Part shown: piece by piece, positions 57,024 to 64,000 of the stretch | Position numbering within the stretch: position 1 is the stretch's first letter | Layout of the letters: every line of letters begins with the position of its first letter | Assembly (NCBI GenBank): GCA_001940645.1 | Contig: MDVS01000014.1 | Coordinates: 62,001-126,000 of the forward strand | From: Candidatus Heimdallarchaeota archaeon LC_3 | Lineage (GTDB): Archaea; Asgardarchaeota; Heimdallarchaeia; Hodarchaeales; LC-3 | DNA length: 64,000 nt | Reading direction: 5' to 3' | Position numbers and translations under genes: made by a program | The notes under the pieces: generated by a model | Seen by the model: only the letters and a program-made list of their open reading frames with translations | Databases searched by the model: none | Told to the model about the DNA's origin: nothing

Positions 57024-57617
57024 TTACAATTGTTGAGATGAAGCCAAACTTTTATTCAATTTTCTTATATTCCAACCTAGTATAAATAAAGAGGAAATTA
57101 TTGCAAAAGGAATAATAAATGGTAAAATGTCTATGAAAAATAGCGTAAAAGCCGCCGAACTGATTCCTAATACCGCTACAAATGTAGGAGCACAACAGAG
57201 GAACCCAGAGAAAAATGATGGGATAATACTCATTATTCCTGTAGCAGGATTAATTTTACAAGCTTTAGGAGCTTCAGTTAGGGAGTAAATGGATAGTGAT
57301 ATATTTAGACCAGCTATTAAACCGAGAAATAGTCCTAAAAATAAGTTCGGAACAGCAATATCAAAACGAAAAGTTCCAATTGAAAGGCGCATAATTGGTT
57401 CCCAATTAAAGGCTGCTCGTTCTCTGAATATTAGTTCAGACCAGTTATCTAATAATAAAAAGTCCAAGGGAATAGCTCTACGCGCAAAGTAAATATGGTT
57501 TATAAATCCTAAATATAAAATTGCGAATAATCCTGCTATTAAAGTTGTTATTAAAATATATTTAAACCTTATTAGTATATTTCCTACATTTATCCTTTCC
57601 GCTTCTAAATTTATCAT
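57024..57617 (-). CDS. Small polytopic membrane protein between two DUF3179 genes
   Basis: From ATG 57617 the product has 197 residues with about five membrane helices (RFKYILITTLIAGLFAILYL, NLFLGLFLGLIAGLNISL and SGFLCCAPTFVAVLGISSAA among them). The CCAP motif in a helix is notable for possible metal or redox function. The open frame extends to 57683, but that part overlaps the upstream DUF3179 gene, and ATG 57617 lies 18 nt after its stop. I do not recognise the family. The sandwiched position suggests a joint membrane system with the DUF3179 proteins. Confidence 0.65.
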   Translation of the reverse strand: MINLEAERINVGNILIRFKYILITTLIAGLFAILYLGFINHIYFARRAIPLDFLLLDNWSELIFRERAAFNWEPIMRLSIGTFRFDIAVPNLFLGLFLGLIAGLNISLSIYSLTEAPKACKINPATGIMSIIPSFFSGFLCCAPTFVAVLGISSAAFTLFFIDILPFIIPFAIISSLFILGWNIRKLNKSLASSQQL

Positions 57618-57634
57618 TGTCACTATAATTCCTC

Positions 57635-58777
57635 TTAATATATTAAAGTGGTATCTGGATGAAAAGCATACCAAGCAAACCACATAACATCAAAATAAAC
57701 AATTGGTTCTAAAGAGCCTATGCTTGAAGTTCCTTCAATATTCCATTCAGTTCCTGTGTTTACATCAAAGATGGTGTCATTTTCATATTTGAATGTATAA
57801 ATTTGATCTCCTATGTTACTTTTGTATACCCTAGCAACACCTAATTGATCATCATAGAATGTTACTATATTTTGATTGGAAATATTTGCATTTATTACTT
57901 TATTACTTCTTAATATACTTTTTTCAACTGCTAAATTCGATTCATTAAATGAAATACCGTAAACGATTGTTTTGTCTGCCAATATATCACTTTGAGTCAT
58001 GACAGGAAAAAATGGACCTCCAGAATTATAATAATTATTTGCATCACTATTGTAGCTACCATATGGATCTGATCCATAAGCTCTAAAGTGGCCTGTGTCT
58101 TCTGATAATACTTGAGTATCAGGATGTAAATTGTACCATTGACCCCAAGTAGTCCAGAAAAGTTGAACTGTTTCTAAATCCTGATTTGTATGGTCACCTT
58201 GGATAGATGTACCTAAAATTTGAGGCCAATAAGAATCTGAATCACGGTCATACATTACTAAGTTACTATTCAAGAGTTTCCCTGATACACCGAAGGTTGT
58301 TTCAATTGTCAAGAAATGTCCCTTAAATCCTACAGCAGATCCAGTTAATGGACAGTATGATAATGTGATCTTTACATCCGAAAATTCCTCATTTACAATC
58401 TCGTGCCAAACTAATATGTATTGAGGATACGCCAAAATATTACCCTGATAATCTAATCCAAACACAATGTCGTTGTCTGAAAGATAAGTGCTAGCTTCTA
58501 AACCAGATACATATTTAGGATTTTCTATTGGAGGAATTCCATCCTTAGCAACCCCTCCTGATCTGATATTGTCAGATAATTCCGATGAAAGCCATTCTGA
58601 AGCATTAAAGGTTGTTAAAGTAATATTTTGGGGTAAGTAAATCGTTTCACTGCTTTCAGAACCATTATTAGTATCATGAGAAGAATTTGGATAAGAAATT
58701 AATCCAAATCCAACAACGATACTTATTAAGGTAATTGCAGTTATTAGACCATATTGGAGATTACGCATTCTATTCAA
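57635..58777 (-). CDS. DUF3179 secreted protein, copy 2
   Basis: The 380-residue paralogue of 55718-56929 has a signal/anchor helix (GLITAITLISIVVGFGLIS), DGIPPIENPKYV, LSYCPLTGSAVGF and FHPDTTLIY at the end. It lacks the ESSGPP linker. 100 consecutive bases (57651-57750) are identical to 55743-55842 in copy 1, pointing to recent duplication or gene conversion. ATG 58768 is preferred over TTG 58777. It is first in the three-gene cluster. Confidence 0.88.
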   Translation of the reverse strand: MNRMRNLQYGLITAITLISIVVGFGLISYPNSSHDTNNGSESSETIYLPQNITLTTFNASEWLSSELSDNIRSGGVAKDGIPPIENPKYVSGLEASTYLSDNDIVFGLDYQGNILAYPQYILVWHEIVNEEFSDVKITLSYCPLTGSAVGFKGHFLTIETTFGVSGKLLNSNLVMYDRDSDSYWPQILGTSIQGDHTNQDLETVQLFWTTWGQWYNLHPDTQVLSEDTGHFRAYGSDPYGSYNSDANNYYNSGGPFFPVMTQSDILADKTIVYGISFNESNLAVEKSILRSNKVINANISNQNIVTFYDDQLGVARVYKSNIGDQIYTFKYENDTIFDVNTGTEWNIEGTSSIGSLEPIVYFDVMWFAWYAFHPDTTLIY

Positions 58778-59113
58778 CTTACTATTTTATCTATTTTTTT
58801 TTAATTACTTAGATTAAATTGGTTGAATTTCTTTTATGTATCTTGTCAGCTCTCAATGACTAAGCATTAGAATGCAAATTCTCTTTTAAGATAGAAAAGA
58901 AAAATAATATAATCAATTGGATTAAGAATTGTCAATTTTATATTGTAAAGAACCGTTGATTAATAAGAAAATTAAATAATTTCAGTCAAAATCAAAAATA
59001 GATCGACTTTTATTAAACAATTCGACATGCCTACAGCGATTGCATGTCATATTTATGTTGTCTAAATATTCGATTTAGGTTTTAAAACATTTCTTGATCC
59101 TGTATTGTGTTTA
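58778..59113. other. Intergenic region with one strong hairpin
   Basis: It holds the hairpin at 59024-59048 and otherwise no frame. It separates DinB from the DUF3179 cluster on the same strand. Confidence 0.4.
59024..59048. promoter_or_regulatory. Inverted repeat GACATGC-N11-GCATGTC
   Basis: Perfect 7-bp arms with four G-C pairs stand out in AT-rich DNA. The site is 66 nt past the DinB stop and about 250 nt upstream of DUF3179 copy 2. It is either a transcript-end hairpin or an operator. Confidence 0.4.
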
Positions 59114-59599
59114 TTAGTCATACACATAGTAGATATAATCCGACTCTTTAACTGGTTCGAATCCCTTTTCACGCAGAAACATTCCTATTTGCCCCCGATG
59201 ATAAGATTGATGATGTGAAATTAATTGAATGAGTATATTGTCTAATGATGTTTTTAATTTCAGTCCTTTAATTGATGTATAAGAAATTTCTTTATTTAAC
59301 TCCTCTTCATTAATACTTTTAATAAAGTCAATCAATTGATTGTCTATGTCTAACCAGTCTCTTTCAACTGATTCCCAATCAGAATAACCTTCTGAAGATC
59401 TAATATTTTTAGGACTGATTCCATCAATTCTCTTCATCCAAAGATCTACAGCACCGAAAATATGAACAACAACATCCAACAAAGGACCATAGGGAGTTTC
59501 AATACTAAAATTTTCAAACTCTAGTTTCCTTAGATTTTCACGGAATCTATCATTAGCCCATCTCTGATAGTTAGCTAAATTTAAAAAATATTCTTTCAT
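59114..59599 (-). CDS. DinB-family metal-dependent protein
   Basis: The 161-residue four-helix protein has the DinB/YfiT metal triad: His in VVHIFGAVDLW and the HHQSYHRGQI motif near residue 135. Members bind Zn or Ni and include thiol S-transferases, though most are unassigned. YQRWANDRFRENL at the start is typical. It is monocistronic, divergent from the methyltransferase gene. Confidence 0.9.
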   Translation of the reverse strand: MKEYFLNLANYQRWANDRFRENLRKLEFENFSIETPYGPLLDVVVHIFGAVDLWMKRIDGISPKNIRSSEGYSDWESVERDWLDIDNQLIDFIKSINEEELNKEISYTSIKGLKLKTSLDNILIQLISHHQSYHRGQIGMFLREKGFEPVKESDYIYYVYD

Positions 59600-59725
59600 A
59601 ATGGTAATTAACCTGAATTTATTACTGATAGAAAAGAATTGAAATTTAAATATATCAATTAGTTTTTTTCAAATAACTATAATTAGTTACGAAGTTATGA
59701 AAAACTCGCCTAAACAGTATTCATC

Positions 59726-60256
59726 ATGTTCAATAAATTAAAATTACCTCGCAATTATTCAAAAGCTTTAAAAAATCTAGAATTATTAAAGTTAGATAAA
59801 GAAATATGGATTGATGCAGGTTGTGGCAAGGGTACATACTCTATTCCATTATCCTTTTTTGTAGATAAAGTAATTGCTTTAGATACCAATAAATATAACT
59901 TGGAAACACTTAATAATTTTATAAAGGATAATAAAATTACCAATATAGAATCGTTCATTTTCGATTTCAACAATAAATATAAAATTTTATTTGATAATGT
60001 AGATGGAATTCTTTATTCCTTCTCCTTACATTTTCAAAAAGAAATTAGTAATGTTTTAAATAACTCATTTGATGTATTAAAAAAAAACGGAGGAAGAGTA
60101 GTAATTATAGAGTATGAGAGGAAAATTCCTGTTCCATGGATTCCTTATCCGATAACTGAAAAAAAAATGATAGAATTACTACAAAAAGCAAAATTTGACA
60201 ATATTTCAAGAATTTTCAAGAATAATAGATACTACATATTAGAAGCAATTATATAA
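59726..60256 (+). CDS. Class I SAM-dependent methyltransferase
   Basis: The 176-residue protein has motif I WIDAGCGKGTYSIPL (about residues 28-42), the acidic ribose-binding residue in VIALDTN, and motif IV VDGILYSFSLHF. It then ends with a short strand pair. It is a small single-domain Rossmann methyltransferase resembling UbiE/Methyltransf_11 types. The substrate is unknown. It converges with the EamA gene, 3 nt apart. Confidence 0.88.
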   Translation: MFNKLKLPRNYSKALKNLELLKLDKEIWIDAGCGKGTYSIPLSFFVDKVIALDTNKYNLETLNNFIKDNKITNIESFIFDFNNKYKILFDNVDGILYSFSLHFQKEISNVLNNSFDVLKKNGGRVVIIEYERKIPVPWIPYPITEKKMIELLQKAKFDNISRIFKNNRYYILEAII

Positions 60257-60259
60257 TTA

Positions 60260-61219
60260 TTATTTCTCTTCTGAAAAGTTCTGAGCTTGATTAATTTGTA
60301 TAAATAAAACGCTTAAAATTATAAGAATTATTCCGACCCAATCAAGAAAATTTGGTTGTTCTCCTAAAAATAAAACTGAAAGAAACACAATTTGTGGAGT
60401 CATGGTGCTATTTATTATAGTACTGTCAACAGCTCTTAAAGTTTGCATGGTTTTATTCCAAATTGTAAATGCTAAAGCAGTATTAAATATACTTAACCAA
60501 ATTATGTAGATAATCGATGTTAAGGATAATACTGGAATTGGTTCTACAATTAATGCAATAATTAACAATATTGTTGATCCAAAAACCATACTTATTGTTG
60601 TGACTAGTACTGCTCCCACTCGTTTACTTCTATTGATCGATCGCCCTATAATAGACGATCCTGCATTAGCTAACATTGCTAAAATCCCTATTAATAGTCC
60701 CAAAAAACTAAATTCTAAAGTTATTTTGTCATCAAAGTAAAGAATTACGCCTATTAGAGCAACAAGAATTAACAATAGTTGAATTTTATTGATTGATTCT
60801 TTGAGGAATATCAATGAAAAAATCAGAACAATAATAATAGTAAAATTTAATATTAGAGAAACTGTGATTGCCTCAAGAAAAAATAATGATAAAAACATCC
60901 CTCCTTGGGTAAATGTTATGAAGAAAAGACCATAAATAGCAATGTAACCAAGATCTTTATTTGATATTTGGGAGACTGCAATTTTTATGTCATTTTTCAT
61001 TACAACATAAAAAATCAAAATAATCGAAGCTAAAAAGTAACGTAATCCCGAATAAAGAATTGGGGGAATATTTTCCTCTTCTAAACCCCATTTAATAAGT
61101 AGCCAAGAAGAAGACCATAAAACTGTTACAAAAATTGCTTGAATCACTGCGATAAGGTATTTTTTTGAAAATTTGGTTTTATTTTCAACTAAATCTTCAT
61201 TTCTATTAATAATAACCAA
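60260..61219 (-). CDS. EamA/DMT family transporter
   Basis: The 319-residue protein has ten membrane helices in two repeats. The first repeat contains VLWSSSWLLIKWGL and GLRYFLASIILIFY, the second LANAGSSIIGRSI and AFTIWNKTMQ...FLGEQPNFLDWVGIILI. This is the drug/metabolite transporter layout. The start is TTG 61219. The substrate cannot be predicted; DMT members export amino acids, nucleosides or drugs. Confidence 0.9.
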   Translation of the reverse strand: MVIINRNEDLVENKTKFSKKYLIAVIQAIFVTVLWSSSWLLIKWGLEEENIPPILYSGLRYFLASIILIFYVVMKNDIKIAVSQISNKDLGYIAIYGLFFITFTQGGMFLSLFFLEAITVSLILNFTIIIVLIFSLIFLKESINKIQLLLILVALIGVILYFDDKITLEFSFLGLLIGILAMLANAGSSIIGRSINRSKRVGAVLVTTISMVFGSTILLIIALIVEPIPVLSLTSIIYIIWLSIFNTALAFTIWNKTMQTLRAVDSTIINSTMTPQIVFLSVLFLGEQPNFLDWVGIILIILSVLFIQINQAQNFSEEK

Positions 61220-61365
61220 GTCCTCTTGATTCTAATGATTCTTTAACAAATTAAATGTGTTTGTAGAGGGTGACGAAAAATTTATTGCTCAAAATAAAGA
61301 AAGATTTTAAAAAATAGAATAAAAAATTCAAGAGACTAATAACCATGCTTACTCAAAAGAGTAAA

Positions 61366-64000
61366 TCAATATTTAAAGTCGTAAGGTCTTATAACTCCGA
61401 AAAGAAGGTCATTATTCCCCAATTTAATGGTTTTTAGTTTAATTTCTGCATCAAATATCTTTTGATTAACTGCTTTTTTGTGCCTAAAGAGAAATTTCTG
61501 TTCTTCTCCAAAAAATGCTTGACTAATCTTTTCGACAATTTTTGCAAAACTATATTGCCCGTCTGGTTGAGTTTTTGGTGCAAATTCTATTATCGATTTC
61601 CCAATTATGGTTTCTTTTGATTTATGTCCAAAAAGTCTTACCATAGCATTATTACAATCAATAATAACATCTTTATCTAAAATACAAACTCCATCATCTA
61701 CTAAATCGAAAATAATGTTATATTTGTTTTCGTTTTCAGCTAAAGTCTTTTTTGATTTTTCTAACTCTGTAATATTTAAGTATTTTACCCAAACCCAAGC
61801 ATAGTTCTCCCTATATTCCTCAGGAACAATTTGAATAATATTAAACGTCTTTTCTAAGCCATTTTTGATTTTGAGATTAAGTAAGAAAGACTGTTCAAAC
61901 TTATTCTCGTCAATCCCTAAAAAAATTTGTATATAAACAGGAATAAGATAAGGTTGGGATTTAGGATCAAAATATATAGTTAATTTTTCAAATTCTTCTA
62001 TTGATTTACCTTCTATTTCATCTAATGTTGCTTGATTTACATTAATGACTTTGATTTTTCTGATGATTGACAAAAGTTCATCTTGATTATTTTCCAAATA
62101 TTCTTTGAGGTTTACTATTCCTTTATTCCTTAGAGTATTAAGATGTGATTTTACTCCTGAATAATCTCTAATTGATTGAGCTATTGGTGATTGCTCAAAT
62201 AAACTCTTAAGCTTCCACTCGCTCTTTTTTAATTCTTTTTTATCCATAATTCGATCAGTAATATCTCTAACTATTGCTAACACTTCTTCAATCCCATTAA
62301 TAACCATTCGAGCTTCATAATAATGAGGCTGGTCTTTTAAGGATAAAGAATATTCAAATTTGGTTATTTCATTTTCAGATTCAAATAAATATTCAATGTT
62401 TTCTTTAAACATGCTAGCTACATCTTTGGGAAGGACATCAAAGCAAGTTTTTCCTAAAAATTCATCTGGAGGTAAATATAGGGACTCTTCAGCTCCTCGG
62501 AATGAAATAATCTTGGTATCTCTGTCCATCCTGAAAAACATATCTGGAATAGCACTAAGCATGGCTTCATTTTGGATCTCTGCATGTTTACGATCAGTTA
62601 TATCCATAAACACACCATAAGCAATATTTATTCCTCCTTTCAGTTCTGTAGATATTGCTTTGTCATGAAGCCAAATCCACTTTCCGTCTTTTCTTTGAAT
62701 CCTATATTCAATATTAAATTCATCTTTATTTTCAAAAAGGAGCTGGTAACGGTTAGTTACACTTTCCAAATCATCAGGATGGATTCTACCAAACCAGAGT
62801 TCTTCACCCCCTTTAATTATTTCTTGTTCGGAGTAACCGTATACTTGATACACATTTGAACTGATGAAAATCGTTTTTCCAGATTCGTCGGAAATCCAGG
62901 AAACGGCTGGAATATTATCAATTAGGTTGTGATATTTTGATTCACTTTCAATTAATGCATTTTTTGTTTTAGTTTGCTCTGTGACGTTTCTAACAATTGT
63001 TAGAACTTGATCTACACCGTTCTCCACCATTCTGGCCTCATAATATCGGATTCCAGTTTTAAAAGGTAGTGAATATTCAAAACTACTAGTTTCTTTGCTC
63101 CGCAATGTTTTTTCGATATTGTACATATAAATTTCTGCTACATGTTCGGGTAAAGTCTCTGAAACAGTTTTTCCTATAAATAATTCCGATTTAATAAATA
63201 AATCCTTTTTCGATCCTTGAAAAGATAAATGTTTTCCATTCTTATCTAACTGAAATAATAAATCTGGTAATGCTTTTAGTATAGCTTTACTTTTGCGTTC
63301 GCTCTCCGCTACACGTTTTCTCTCGATTACTGTTTGAGTTATATCATTTATCCTCATCCAGACAACATCAAATTTGTCCCTATTCGCTTGAGGGATAAAA
63401 ATACTGACCCTAAGATAAATTATTTTATTTTTGTCTTTCAATTCTGTCTCAAATTCTTGAGTAATTATATTTTCAACAAAGTAACGAATCATATCATAAG
63501 CATATTTCTTGTTTTCATTAAACAGTCCCTTTAAAGATTCATACCTATCTTTATTAAATTCGTCAAGTGTACGATTTCCAACTCTAAACATTCCAGCCTT
63601 GTTTACCCTCGAAATTTTCATTCTTTTATTTATTTCATAATAGTTAGACAATTTCATTATTTCTGTTTTATAAGTTTCGGGAAATTGCTTTTTTATTTTT
63701 TCAATGAAAGATTTCGCTCCTGAAACATCCCATTCATAACTAGGAGTGGGGATATCTTCAAAAAGTTCTCGAAATTTTTCTTCACTTTCTTTTAATTGCA
63801 ATTCTTTTTGAATCTTATCTGATATATCACGCACTATAGTAGCCAAGTAATTTCTGTTTTTATATCTAAAGGAGCTTGATTTGAATTCGACAGTAAAAAC
63901 AGATCCATCTTTTTTCCTATTAAGTCTATGAGGGACAATTACTATTTTTTCGTCTTTTATTTTATTTAAAACTTCAGAGGTTTTATCCATCTCAACAGTA
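61366..64000 (-). CDS. Multi-PAS sensor protein without output domain (5' end outside window)
   Basis: The frame is open to the right edge, so the N-terminus is missing; ATG 63990 is only the first Met in view. About seven PAS domains can be counted: a partial one, one starting LFEDIPTPSYEW, LKALPDLLFQL, LIDNIPAVSWIS, LSAIPDMFFRM, LFEQSPIAQSI and IFDLVDDGVCIL. Several end in D-I-T or N-V-T. The third and fifth share YYEARM and the second and sixth share the VWMR/VWVK ending, showing internal duplication. No HisKA, HATPase, GGDEF or receiver follows, and the protein ends after the last PAS. Confidence 0.85.
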   Translation of the reverse strand, partial: TVEMDKTSEVLNKIKDEKIVIVPHRLNRKKDGSVFTVEFKSSSFRYKNRNYLATIVRDISDKIQKELQLKESEEKFRELFEDIPTPSYEWDVSGAKSFIEKIKKQFPETYKTEIMKLSNYYEINKRMKISRVNKAGMFRVGNRTLDEFNKDRYESLKGLFNENKKYAYDMIRYFVENIITQEFETELKDKNKIIYLRVSIFIPQANRDKFDVVWMRINDITQTVIERKRVAESERKSKAILKALPDLLFQLDKNGKHLSFQGSKKDLFIKSELFIGKTVSETLPEHVAEIYMYNIEKTLRSKETSSFEYSLPFKTGIRYYEARMVENGVDQVLTIVRNVTEQTKTKNALIESESKYHNLIDNIPAVSWISDESGKTIFISSNVYQVYGYSEQEIIKGGEELWFGRIHPDDLESVTNRYQLLFENKDEFNIEYRIQRKDGKWIWLHDKAISTELKGGINIAYGVFMDITDRKHAEIQNEAMLSAIPDMFFRMDRDTKIISFRGAEESLYLPPDEFLGKTCFDVLPKDVASMFKENIEYLFESENEITKFEYSLSLKDQPHYYEARMVINGIEEVLAIVRDITDRIMDKKELKKSEWKLKSLFEQSPIAQSIRDYSGVKSHLNTLRNKGIVNLKEYLENNQDELLSIIRKIKVINVNQATLDEIEGKSIEEFEKLTIYFDPKSQPYLIPVYIQIFLGIDENKFEQSFLLNLKIKNGLEKTFNIIQIVPEEYRENYAWVWVKYLNITELEKSKKTLAENENKYNIIFDLVDDGVCILDKDVIIDCNNAMVRLFGHKSKETIIGKSIIEFAPKTQPDGQYSFAKIVEKISQAFFGEEQKFLFRHKKAVNQKIFDAEIKLKTIKLGNNDLLFGVIRPYDFKY

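Noticed and set aside
57618..57683. Upstream extension of the small membrane protein to 57683
   Set aside because: That segment overlaps the conserved end of DUF3179 copy 2 in another frame; ATG 57617 just after its stop is the natural start.
59151..59162. T-arm-like GGTTCGAATCCC as part of a tRNA
   Set aside because: It lies inside the DinB coding sequence, and no acceptor, D-arm or anticodon stem can be drawn around it.

Overview
The window is AT-rich, gene-dense archaeal-type DNA and most resembles an Asgard archaeon (Promethearchaeota, Heimdall-like), although no rRNA or tRNA is present to fix the lineage. The evidence is the mix of genes. There is a giant surface protein with the Ig-like domain and GF-transmembrane-basic C-terminus common in Asgard surface proteins. 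There are two longin/roadblock-like proteins, several membrane proteins ending in zinc ribbons, a 22-residue leucine-rich-repeat protein, a UbiA enzyme like those of archaeal lipid synthesis, and Shine-Dalgarno motifs of the GGAG/GGTGA type. Bacterial-looking genes (DUF4032 kinase-like protein, DUF3179 proteins, PAS sensors, DinB, pirin) are interspersed.

Layout. 0.3-10 kb: pirin, two zinc-ribbon membrane proteins, the 2016-residue surface protein and a CPBP protease remnant. 10-19 kb: two flavodoxin-fold genes, an ABC exporter, a histidine-kinase-like membrane protein without a catalytic domain, a SplB-like radical SAM protein, and an ion transporter with a USP-like partner. 18.7-20.1 kb: a dead IS605-type TnpB element. 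20-27 kb: a tandem longin-like protein, a UbiA prenyltransferase, and a small glycan cluster (GH130, GT4, DUF4032). 27-35 kb: a DrrAB-type exporter operon (one ATPase, two permeases), a Nudix hydrolase, and a four-gene ABC operon behind a perfect inverted repeat. 35-40 kb: a second longin-like protein, a TIGR04076 protein, two genes each broken by one in-frame stop, an LRR protein, and a REC-PAS-PAS regulator that seems to start at CTG. 41-53 kb: a kinase-phospholyase fusion, an Mrp/NBP35 ATPase, a GC-rich candidate structured RNA, a stretch of decayed genes, a pseudo-receiver gene with an exact 516-bp tandem duplication, and split lysine-ketoglutarate reductase/saccharopine dehydrogenase genes. 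53-64 kb: GNAT, a SWIM-like zinc protein, two DUF3179 paralogues around a small membrane protein, DinB, a methyltransferase, an EamA transporter and a large PAS array that runs off the window.

Themes. (1) Lysine-type catabolism: separate LKR and SDH genes lie about 7 kb from a fused APH-type kinase and class-III phospholyase resembling animal hydroxylysine and phosphoethanolamine enzymes. (2) Signalling proteins without outputs: a histidine kinase with an H-box but no ATPase domain, REC-PAS-PAS, a pseudo-receiver, and a seven-PAS protein. (3) Three separate ABC-2 type transport operons. (4) Visible gene decay: single nonsense codons, frameshifted remnants, a dead transposon and missing canonical start codons. 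These may be real pseudogenes or sequence errors, and that distinction matters for several findings.

No CRISPR array, rRNA, tRNA or replication origin was recognised.
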